A DNA stretch of 16,725 bases from Syntrophomonas_A sp050258735 (lineage in GTDB: Bacteria > Bacillota > Syntrophomonadia > Syntrophomonadales > Syntrophomonadaceae): positions 1-16,725 of the forward strand of contig JBLMZJ010000045.1 in assembly GCA_050258735.1 (NCBI GenBank), in the 5' to 3' direction. The notes under the pieces are model-generated. The model did no database searches, was not told where the DNA came from, and was given only the letters and a program-made list of their open reading frames with translations. Positions 6,777 to 13,641 of this stretch are shown piece after piece. Position numbers and translations under genes: made by a program. Numbering within the stretch: position 1 is the stretch's first letter; every line of letters starts with the position of its first letter.

Positions 6777-8522
6777 GTGACAAAGGACATGGAATTGGAT
6801 TCGATCAATCCCGAAACACAGAATGAGACAAAGGACGCCGCGCTGCCGGTGAACTTTGTTCAAAATATCATAACTGAGGATCTGGCCCAGGGAAAGAATC
6901 AGGGACGGGTCCACACGCGTTTTCCCCCGGAGCCCAATGGCTACCTGCATATCGGCCATGCCAAATCCATTTGCCTGAACTTCGGACTGGCCCTGGCCAA
7001 TGGCGGCTTGTGCAACCTGCGTTTCGATGATACCAATCCCAGTAAGGAGGACCAGGAGTATGTTGACTCTATCATGGAAGACGTACGCTGGCTTGGTTTC
7101 GATTGGGATGATCGTTTATTCTATGCCTCTGACTATTTCGAGCATCTCTATGAATATGCCGTCCAGCTGATAAAGAAGGGCAAGGCCTTTGTCTGTGATT
7201 TATCCGCCCAGGAGATCCGCGATTATCGCGGGACCCTGACCGAGCCCGGCAAGGAGAGCCCTTACCGCAATCGTTCGGTGGAGGAGAACCTGGACCTATT
7301 CACCCGCATGCGGGCCGGCGAGTTCCCGGACGGTTCACGGGTACTGCGGGCGAAGATCGATATGGCTTCACCAAATGTAAATATGCGGGATCCGGTCATC
7401 TATCGGATACTTCGGGCCACCCACCATCGGACCAGTGATGATTGGTGCATATATCCCATGTATGACTATGCCCACCCCCTGTCCGATGCCCTGGAGGAGA
7501 TCACTCACTCGGTTTGCACCCTGGAGTTCTCCGATCACCGTCCCCTGTACGACTGGTGCCTGGATTGGGTGGACTACTCTAAGGAGGCGCAGGGACGGCC
7601 GCAGCAGATCGAATTTGCCCGCTTGAATCTCAATTATACGGTGATGAGCAAGCGCAAGCTGAAGGAACTGGTCGATCAGAAGTATGTGAAAGGCTGGGAT
7701 GACCCGCGGATGCCGACCATCTCCGGTCTGCGCCGGCGAGGATATACCCCGGAAGCCATTCGTGATTTCTGTGATCGCATCGGCGTGGCCAAGCGCAACA
7801 GCACGGTGGACATCGGCCTGCTGGAACACTGTATAAGAGAAGATCTGAACCTGCGGGCATCGCGGGCGATGGCGGTGCTGCAGCCGCTCAAGGTCATCAT
7901 CACCAATTACCCGGATGGTCAGGTGGAATGGCTGGAGAGTGAAAATAATCCGGAGAACCCGGATATGGGCGTCCGCAAGATACCCTTTTCCAAGGTCATA
8001 TATATCGAACAGGAAGACTTTATGGAGGATCCGCCCAAGAAGTTCTTTCGCCTGAAACCGGATGGCGAGATCCGGTTGAAGAGCGCCTATATCATCAAAT
8101 GTAACGAAGTCGTGAAGAACGCGGCTGGAGAGGTAGTGGAACTGCATTGCAGTTACGATCCGGAATCCAAGAGCGGCGGCGCCACCGCAGGGCGCAAGGT
8201 CAAGGGCACCTCTCATTGGGTCTCGGCCTCGCACTCGGTAGAGGCGGAGGTACGCCTGTATAGCCACCTGTTTGTAACGGAGAATCCCGATGACGAGGAA
8301 GAAGGGACCGATTATAAGTCCAAGCTGAATCCGGATTCGCTGCAGTTGCTGACCGGGTGCCAGTTGGAACCTGAATTGGCCAGGGCCGTTCTGGGGGATC
8401 GCTTCCAATTCCTACGTCAGGGTTATTTCAGTGTAGATTTGGAATCCCGGCCGGAAAAATTGGTGTTCAACCGGATAGTTTCCCTGCGTGACAGTTGGGC
8501 CAAGGTAGCCGTACAGAAATAG
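6777..8522 (+). CDS. glnS: Glutaminyl-tRNA synthetase
   Basis: Encodes a 581-residue class Ic aminoacyl-tRNA synthetase that joins glutamine to tRNA-Gln in the cytoplasm. The sequence shows PPEPNGYLHIGHAKS with the HIGH motif at 58-61, RFDDTNPSKE just after it, and the KMSKS loop as VMSKRKL (289-295). The C-terminal half matches the two beta-barrel anticodon-binding domains of GlnRS. Length is close to the E. coli enzyme (about 554 residues), with a short extra N-terminus. The start is GTG at 6777, with GAGGAGGA ending 6 nt upstream; ATG at 6789 is a weaker alternative. Features such as the GlnRS-type VHTRFPPEPNGYLHIGHAKS block distinguish it from GluRS. Many Firmicutes lack GlnRS and make Gln-tRNA through GatCAB, so its presence is of note. 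It is monocistronic, with its own promoter and terminator. Confidence 0.95.
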   Translation: MTKDMELDSINPETQNETKDAALPVNFVQNIITEDLAQGKNQGRVHTRFPPEPNGYLHIGHAKSICLNFGLALANGGLCNLRFDDTNPSKEDQEYVDSIMEDVRWLGFDWDDRLFYASDYFEHLYEYAVQLIKKGKAFVCDLSAQEIRDYRGTLTEPGKESPYRNRSVEENLDLFTRMRAGEFPDGSRVLRAKIDMASPNVNMRDPVIYRILRATHHRTSDDWCIYPMYDYAHPLSDALEEITHSVCTLEFSDHRPLYDWCLDWVDYSKEAQGRPQQIEFARLNLNYTVMSKRKLKELVDQKYVKGWDDPRMPTISGLRRRGYTPEAIRDFCDRIGVAKRNSTVDIGLLEHCIREDLNLRASRAMAVLQPLKVIITNYPDGQVEWLESENNPENPDMGVRKIPFSKVIYIEQEDFMEDPPKKFFRLKPDGEIRLKSAYIIKCNEVVKNAAGEVVELHCSYDPESKSGGATAGRKVKGTSHWVSASHSVEAEVRLYSHLFVTENPDDEEEGTDYKSKLNPDSLQLLTGCQLEPELARAVLGDRFQFLRQGYFSVDLESRPEKLVFNRIVSLRDSWAKVAVQK

Positions 8523-8537
8523 AGAGAATAAAGAACT

Positions 8538-8583
8538 AAGGGGATGTTGGCTCCCGCACCGAGGCGGCCCGCATCCCCTTTTT
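8538..8583. terminator. Rho-independent terminator after glnS
   Basis: AAGGGGATG (8538-8546) pairs with CATCCCCTT (8572-8580), and the T-run ends at 8583. The loop is long (about 25 nt) and GC-rich, with room for inner pairing. It lies 16 bp after the glnS stop. Read from the other strand the hairpin also follows the CheY-like gene by about 25 bp and is trailed by a moderately T-rich stretch, so it may act in both directions. Confidence 0.75.
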
Positions 8584-8608
8584 AAATGGTTTATAATGAC
8601 CGCCAGTC

Positions 8609-8971
8609 TTATTCACTCAGAACTGCCTTGATCGAGTGCAGCAATTTTTCTTCAGTGACGGGTTTGATAATGAAGTGTTTGGCGCCATTCTTCAGTGACT
8701 GCAGTATGAGTTTCTTCTGATCCAGTGCGCTGATCACGATGATCCTGGCATCCGGATATTCACCTACTATTTTACAGATGGCGTCACTGCCCGACATCAG
8801 TGGCATGCTGATATCCATGGTGACGATATCAGGCTGGTACTGGGCATACAGGTTGAAAGCCTGTTCACCGTTGGCAGCCTCTCCGACTATTTCATGACCG
8901 GCCCGGGTCAGCAGCATATTTAGGCTTCTTCTCATTACTGTTGAATCATCGGCTATTAAGATTCGGGCCAT
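8609..8971 (-). CDS. Single-domain CheY-like response regulator
   Basis: Encodes a 120-residue stand-alone receiver domain with no output domain. All active-site residues are present: acidic pair D8/D9, phospho-acceptor D53 in VTMDISMP, switch residue S81 and K103 in IIKP. Such proteins signal by protein-protein contact or pass phosphate along a relay. The start at 8971 lies inside the end of the upstream sensor gene (16-bp overlap), and its RBS GGGAGG is within that gene's coding sequence, so the two are co-transcribed and probably translationally coupled. It is the natural target of the CheA-like kinase, and perhaps of its CheX-like phosphatase domain (inference). Whether it acts on flagella, development or another output cannot be told from the window. 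Confidence 0.92.
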   Translation of the reverse strand: MARILIADDSTVMRRSLNMLLTRAGHEIVGEAANGEQAFNLYAQYQPDIVTMDISMPLMSGSDAICKIVGEYPDARIIVISALDQKKLILQSLKNGAKHFIIKPVTEEKLLHSIKAVLSE

Positions 8972-11900
8972 TGAACATCCTCCCTACTGGCTAGACGATC
9001 AAGTAAGGCAATACCTACAGTAATGTGGTAATCGCCGGTTTCCATTCGAGTATAGGCTATCTGAGAATTTGGGTGTCTCAGAATAAAACCATGATTAGAT
9101 ACTATGATTGGGCTTTCCAATGAGACAAGATCCTTTATTAGTCCCCAGTTCTTCAAGGAACCGCCTATGATAATATTAGCACATTCTGCTAGCAGGTCAG
9201 GATAAAGCTGGTTTTTCTCTGAATCATCTATTTCGTCCATCACAAAGGTTTTCAGCAACCTTTCAATTAGCTTATCATTTAATGCAACTATTGTCATGGC
9301 GTCCACCGTCCCACGAATCGCCATCATTACCGTAGAGTCGTTAAGCAGCAGGGAGTTGGTGTCGCCAATCGCTGAAAATACTGGCTGCATAGCTAATCCC
9401 GCCTGCTCCACCATAAATACTCGTGCACTTTCTGCCATGGCATCCATAACGCTATTGATATAAAAACCAGGAGCTGTTGCTTCTTCCTGAACAGGCAATT
9501 CAAAAATGAATTCACAGCCTTGGCCCGGGCGATTGACTACCTGTGCAGTGCCGTCCAGTTTTTCACATTCATTGCGGACGGCAGCCAGGCCTATCCCCCG
9601 GCCTGATAGTAGGGTAGCCTCTTCCCGGGTGGAGAACTGGTCGGCAAAGATAAGGGACAAAAGATCGTCATCGGGGATATCATCCAGCGGCTCAGCCAGG
9701 AGCCCATTGGCCAGAGCCTTGGCCCGGACCTTGTCCAGGTCGATCCCGGTTCCGTCATCGCCTATGGTGAGACGTATATAGTCGTCGCTGATAGAGACCC
9801 GGCACCAGATGGTGGCGGCCGGGTTCTTGCCCAGGACCTGCCTTTCGTCGGGTTCTTCTATGCCATGATCCAGACTGTTGCGGAAAACATGTACCAGTGA
9901 CTTGGTGAAATCTCGGTAATAATCACCATCCACCATTATATCGTCACCCATGATAGTCACCGGATAAACCTGTTTGCCCAGACGCAGGGCCAGCTTGTCT
10001 ATGTAATCAGGGTAGGATTTCAGAAGATCTTTGAAAGACTTGTGGCGCAGATGCCGGATACGGGGCAGCAAGGCCTGGCATTGAGCGGGGTTCAAAAGTT
10101 TGGAGATTTCAGTCTCCAGTTCCCGCAGGCTATCCTCATTTACCGAACAGGTACCCTTACGCTGCAGAAGGTCCTGACCGGTAAGGCCCCGGATAACATC
10201 CAGATCTTTTTCCAGGTAATGATAGAGATCGAAATCACGCATGAAGCGGAGAAAGCTGTCCAGATTGTTATATTCCCGGCGGTTTTCTGTTATTATATTT
10301 TCCAACTGGTGCAGGGCTTCAACCACCTGAGATACATCGAATTGACTGAAATTGCCTTTAAAAGTATGGATGGCCCTCAATGTTTCCACAACAACTCCAT
10401 TCAGGGTTTTTTCTCGAAGGACCAGCTCAGGCAGCTCACAATTGATAAAATAGTCAAAGTCCTCTATACACTGAACCAGATCATTATGGTTAACAATGGA
10501 TTTCACCACCATGGAAAACATGTTTCTCTCATCGATCAACTGCTTTTGCAAGGCTCTTTTTTCAGTGATATCGGTCAGTATGACTAGAATCGAACCTTCA
10601 CTTTCTCCAGGATTGTCAGCTACCTTTTTATATTCCATACTAATGTGTCTTTGGTTGATCAGGGCTTCCTCCGGCAAAAGGCTTAGATATAACCAGGATT
10701 TGTTGGCGTCGTGTTCCTTTAGTACCCGGCAAAAGACCTCATCCATAAAGCTTGCCTGCTCCGGATTTTCCGGATATATGAGCGAGGAGAGCTTCTTTCC
10801 CGCCGGCTGTCCATTGAGGATATCGATGCATTCCCGGCTGAATTCGGGCCATATAGCCAGATTCTCTCCGAAGGATAAAAAACCCTGTCCGACATTATTG
10901 AAGAGGTTCTCCAACTGCAGATTGGTTTGAGCCAGGACCTCGTTGCTGTAAGCCAGGTTCTGAGCCATTGCTTCCAGTTCCGCATTCTGTTTCTCCAGTT
11001 TTTGGTTCTGTTCTTCCTGCATGATGGCAGTATCTCGCAGTTTTTCCATGCTCTGCTGCAATGCATCTTCGGCTCGGATACGTTCGCCGATCTCGTTCTG
11101 CAGGGCCAGGGTCGGCCGCAGGTCGCGGGCCACCAGTACAAAGCAAACGACATCACCGAAATCATCAGCGATGGACGAAACAGATAAGTGGACCGGCACA
11201 CATTGGTCATCGCAGGTCTTCAACTCGGTCTCCTGCTGCAGAGAATCGGGCTGCGGCTGCAGCTTCTGCATAATGGTCTTCAGCAGTTCCGGATCACAAG
11301 CGATCTTATCGATGCTGAAATAGAGCAGATTTTCTTTTTTAAATTGCAACAGGTCGCCGACTCGATGGTTTATTTCGATTATCTTTCCCCTCAGGTCCAG
11401 CATGATCAGGAGGTCATCTATACTGCGGACGATCTCGTTAGTGGCCACCACCGGGGTTACTATCATCAGGCGGTACTTGGTGATGGCGAACCACAGGCCG
11501 TATGCCCAGATCAACCATAGGACCACCGGTATTTTAGGAACGTCCACGAAGCCGATCACCGGCATCAACGACTCGTTAAGGAATGCCAGAAAAGTACCGG
11601 ATATGGTGCAAAGGGCAACAGTATTAGCCAGTTGCTTCTCCCGGCGCAGGGTAGAAGTCTTGCCCCAGCGCCAGACCAGCACTACGGAAAGGGCGATATA
11701 GGTCACATAGTACGAAGTGAAAGCCCAATACCAATAGGTGTTACCGGAATTAAGAGGGCTCCAGCCAAAGCTGGCATGAAACAGGGCAGTTGCCGTAACT
11801 CCGTACGTCATGCCCATTGCCATAAAAACCAGCGGAGGGACATAGAGCAGGGGGCGCAATCTGGAGAAGGGCGAATATTCATGGTTTTCGATCAGCACCA

Positions 11901-12150
11901 GGGTGAAATGCAGGAGCAGAGTAGGCCCCATGCACCAGCCGGGGGCGGACAATCTAAACCACATCCAGGCTGAATCATAAGTAGGTGCCGGAAACATGAA
12001 GGCTATACAGAAAGCCCACCAGGCGCAGGCCAGGCAAAGTGCGATGAAGATACGGTTGAGCCGGGTGGATGGTTTCAGCCGAACTGCATATATGGCCAGG
12101 TATATATAGATTATGGAAGATACCAGGGTTATCAGCGAAACAGAACCCAT
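8956..12150 (-). CDS. 7TM-PAS-PAS-Hpt-CheA-type ATPase-CheX fusion sensor
   Basis: Encodes a 1064-residue membrane sensor. Domains in order: seven hydrophobic segments at about 4-230, like the N-terminal 7TM region of some histidine kinases; a PAS domain at about 235-350; a coiled coil rich in Gln/Glu at about 355-425; a second PAS-like domain at about 425-550; an Hpt domain with the phospho-accepting His in AIHTFKGNF (H595); and a CheA-type ATPase with N box RNSLDHGIE (N758), GDDGTGID (797-804), IFADQFST (834-841) and GRGIGL (850-855). The C-terminal region, about 895-1055, resembles CheX/CheC phosphatases, with the E-x2-N pair in LLAECANIIIGG (E989, N992). No HisKA dimerisation box and no CheW-like P5 domain is seen. 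ATP should phosphorylate H595, which then passes phosphate to the overlapping CheY-like protein; the CheX part could remove it. The start at 12150 has AGGAGG 11 nt upstream, slightly far. No convincing promoter is seen directly upstream; read-through from the MBL gene 103 bp away is possible. Confidence 0.88.
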   Translation of the reverse strand: MGSVSLITLVSSIIYIYLAIYAVRLKPSTRLNRIFIALCLACAWWAFCIAFMFPAPTYDSAWMWFRLSAPGWCMGPTLLLHFTLVLIENHEYSPFSRLRPLLYVPPLVFMAMGMTYGVTATALFHASFGWSPLNSGNTYWYWAFTSYYVTYIALSVVLVWRWGKTSTLRREKQLANTVALCTISGTFLAFLNESLMPVIGFVDVPKIPVVLWLIWAYGLWFAITKYRLMIVTPVVATNEIVRSIDDLLIMLDLRGKIIEINHRVGDLLQFKKENLLYFSIDKIACDPELLKTIMQKLQPQPDSLQQETELKTCDDQCVPVHLSVSSIADDFGDVVCFVLVARDLRPTLALQNEIGERIRAEDALQQSMEKLRDTAIMQEEQNQKLEKQNAELEAMAQNLAYSNEVLAQTNLQLENLFNNVGQGFLSFGENLAIWPEFSRECIDILNGQPAGKKLSSLIYPENPEQASFMDEVFCRVLKEHDANKSWLYLSLLPEEALINQRHISMEYKKVADNPGESEGSILVILTDITEKRALQKQLIDERNMFSMVVKSIVNHNDLVQCIEDFDYFINCELPELVLREKTLNGVVVETLRAIHTFKGNFSQFDVSQVVEALHQLENIITENRREYNNLDSFLRFMRDFDLYHYLEKDLDVIRGLTGQDLLQRKGTCSVNEDSLRELETEISKLLNPAQCQALLPRIRHLRHKSFKDLLKSYPDYIDKLALRLGKQVYPVTIMGDDIMVDGDYYRDFTKSLVHVFRNSLDHGIEEPDERQVLGKNPAATIWCRVSISDDYIRLTIGDDGTGIDLDKVRAKALANGLLAEPLDDIPDDDLLSLIFADQFSTREEATLLSGRGIGLAAVRNECEKLDGTAQVVNRPGQGCEFIFELPVQEEATAPGFYINSVMDAMAESARVFMVEQAGLAMQPVFSAIGDTNSLLLNDSTVMMAIRGTVDAMTIVALNDKLIERLLKTFVMDEIDDSEKNQLYPDLLAECANIIIGGSLKNWGLIKDLVSLESPIIVSNHGFILRHPNSQIAYTRMETGDYHITVGIALLDRLASREDVQWPES

Positions 12151-12200
12151 TGCTCTCTAAGCCTCCTTGCTTCTTCCCTGATAATTCAGCATATCGGTGT

Positions 12201-12233
12201 CGAATTCCTGCCTGGCCATGACATGGGAATTCG
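12201..12233. repeat. Inverted repeat between the MBL and sensor genes
   Basis: CGAATTCC (12201-12208) and GGAATTCG (12226-12233) form an 8-bp inverted repeat with a 17-nt spacer, in the 103-bp gap upstream of the sensor gene. There is no T-run on either side, so it is not an obvious terminator. It could be an operator or a weak hairpin, or chance. Confidence 0.35.
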
Positions 12234-12253
12234 CAATCGATCCAGGGGAAATT

Positions 12254-13048
12254 TTATTGCCGATGGCGGCGAAGTTTTTGACGTACCTCCGGCGAGTAAA
12301 CGGACATGCGGTGCACTCGCCGGGTCATCTGATTGGCTGGCCAAGCCAGCCGCTCTTTCATGTAGCCAAACAGCGCAGGAGAGTCAGCAGGGTTTTTGAC
12401 CTCGCCATGCGCCAGCAGCAGGGTCGATGCATTCAGGGCGGCGGCTTTGTCATAAGAAGCAGCCATCAGCTCGGGAAAGAGAACTGGCAGAGGCAGGCGG
12501 TTATCGCCGTGGACTTCACAGATCATGTCGGCGATATACAAAAACCCCGATTGATGGTGAAAGAAAATAAGATCGTGCAAGGTATGACCGGGGACATGAA
12601 AGGCTTGCCAGTCAGAAAAACCGGGCAGCGGATCTCCGTCTTCCAGGAAATGATCTGGATGCAGGATGCGTTTATAGCCCAGATACTGCCATTTGCGATG
12701 GTTGTGCCGGGCCACGATGAGCGCCATGTAACGATCGAGCATCTGCTGCAGAGCTCCCCCAAATCCTGCATACCACCGGTCGACCTGGCGGTGGGCAGCT
12801 ATCGGAATGCCGTATTTCCTGCGCAGTACCACAGCACCACCGCAATGGTCGGGGTGCATATGGGAAACGGCTATAAGCCTGATATCCTGCAGGGGACGCT
12901 TTAACTCGTGCAGACAATAGTGTTCGATCAGAGGGACATCGTTATAACAGCCCGAGTCCAGCAGAAGCAGACCGTTGGGATATTCCACGAGAAAGATATT
13001 CTCGATATACCCGGTGACCCGGTGTATCTTAAAGGGGGCCGAGCTCAT
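12254..13048 (-). CDS. MBL-fold metallo-hydrolase
   Basis: Encodes a 264-residue soluble hydrolase of the metallo-beta-lactamase superfamily with a complete set of dinuclear metal ligands: H63, H65, D67 and H68 in SHMHPDHCGG, H155 in VPGHT, D174 in YIADMI and H214 in LLLAHGE. The family hydrolyses varied substrates (thioesters as in glyoxalase II, lactones, others), and the sequence does not settle which. ATG at 13048 is preferred because AAGGAG then lies 8 nt upstream; an in-frame ATG at 13054 would sit only 2 nt from it. It is divergent from cadC, with about 200 bp between the starts, and reads toward the sensor gene 103 bp downstream, so it may share a transcript with it. No functional link to metal resistance is evident. 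It is not closely similar to the other MBL protein in the window, which lacks the last His. Confidence 0.88.
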   Translation of the reverse strand: MSSAPFKIHRVTGYIENIFLVEYPNGLLLLDSGCYNDVPLIEHYCLHELKRPLQDIRLIAVSHMHPDHCGGAVVLRRKYGIPIAAHRQVDRWYAGFGGALQQMLDRYMALIVARHNHRKWQYLGYKRILHPDHFLEDGDPLPGFSDWQAFHVPGHTLHDLIFFHHQSGFLYIADMICEVHGDNRLPLPVLFPELMAASYDKAAALNASTLLLAHGEVKNPADSPALFGYMKERLAWPANQMTRRVHRMSVYSPEVRQKLRRHRQ

Positions 13049-13181
13049 CAGCATCGCTCCTTATTTGAGTTGGGGAAGAGCCTGGATCAGAGCCGCAAAT
13101 CAGCATGAATCAGTGGAACGAATCAGTGTTAATTATAATGATACTGCGTTCGTTTTTTTACCGCAATTGGATTTGCAGCGC
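13049..13181. other. Intergenic region between divergent MBL and cadC genes
   Basis: This stretch should carry the promoter of the MBL gene on the minus strand, but only a TATAAT (13137-13132, minus) without a good -35 was found. A 9-bp direct repeat GAATCAGTG occurs at 13107-13115 and 13120-13128 (period 13), with a further AATCAG at 13098. The role of these is unknown. Confidence 0.35.
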
Positions 13182-13210
13182 TTGACATTTGATGACTGGA
13201 TTATTAAAAT
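13182..13210 (+). promoter_or_regulatory. cadC-cadA promoter
   Basis: A perfect -35 TTGACA (13182-13187), a 17-bp spacer and the -10 TAAAAT (13205-13210, 5 of 6) form a strong sigma-A promoter. The start point would be near 13217, inside the operator that follows. Confidence 0.85.
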
Positions 13211-13211
13211 A

Positions 13212-13237
13212 AACATATGAATATATGTTCATATGTT
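13212..13237. promoter_or_regulatory. CadC (ArsR/SmtB-type) operator
   Basis: AACATATGAA (13212-13221) and TTCATATGTT (13228-13237) are perfect inverted repeats with a 6-bp centre. The core TGAA-N6-TTCA matches the operator type known for ArsR/SmtB repressors. It begins 1 bp after the -10 and covers the start point, so bound CadC should block transcription until Cd, Pb or Zn releases it. Confidence 0.85.
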
Positions 13238-13251
13238 ATGGAGGTAACGAT

Positions 13252-13611
13252 ATGATAGAGGAGATCAATGAAACCTGTGCCGAGAGCTGCATCCATGAGG
13301 ATAAGGTCAGGGCTGTGCAGGCTGAGATGCCTGGAATGGAGATCATATATGCCCTGGCGGAAACCTTTAAGACCCTGGGGGATCCCACACGGCTTAAGCT
13401 GCTTTTTGCCCTGATGCAGCAGGAATTATGTGTATGTGATCTGGCCGCTTTGATCGAAGTCTCGGAATCCGCGGTATCTCATCAACTAAGGGTCCTGCGT
13501 GGCCAGAAGTTGGTCCGCTTCCGCCGTGAAGGCAAAAACCTCTATTACAGCCTGGATGACGAGCACGTCCGGACCTTGTTTGCCCAGGGACTGGACCATG
13601 TACGTGAGTAA
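13252..13611 (+). CDS. cadC: CadC-type metal-responsive ArsR-family repressor
   Basis: Encodes a 119-residue winged-helix repressor. It matches S. aureus CadC along its length. The thiolate-rich N-terminal/alpha-3 metal site is intact: C9 and C13 in ETCAESC, and C60 and C62 in ELCVCDL. The alpha-5 site is also present: D103, H105, H116 and E119 in DDEHVR...LDHVRE. The recognition helix is in SESAVSHQLRVL. ATG at 13252 is chosen because GGAGGT lies 6 nt upstream; a longer frame from 13225 would start inside the operator. It should sit on the 13212-13237 palindrome and leave it on binding Cd(II), Pb(II) or Zn(II), switching on itself and cadA, which begins 30 bp downstream. Confidence 0.92.
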   Translation: MIEEINETCAESCIHEDKVRAVQAEMPGMEIIYALAETFKTLGDPTRLKLLFALMQQELCVCDLAALIEVSESAVSHQLRVLRGQKLVRFRREGKNLYYSLDDEHVRTLFAQGLDHVRE

Positions 13612-13641
13612 CCGGATAACCGGCAGAAGGAAGATGATCAT

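Noticed and set aside
7368..8408. Long antisense open frame (346 codons) opposite glnS
   Set aside because: It lies wholly inside the well-supported glnS gene, has no RBS, and its translation has no recognisable domain; it is a by-product of GC-rich codon use.
12191..12198. Sigma-D-like -10 (ACCGATAT, minus strand) upstream of the sensor gene
   Set aside because: The matching -35 position, 15 bp upstream, reads GGCC rather than TAAA, so a flagellar-type promoter is not supported.
12197..12904. Plus-strand open frame (235 codons) opposite the second MBL gene
   Set aside because: The minus-strand MBL protein has all metal ligands; the plus-strand translation shows no family features.
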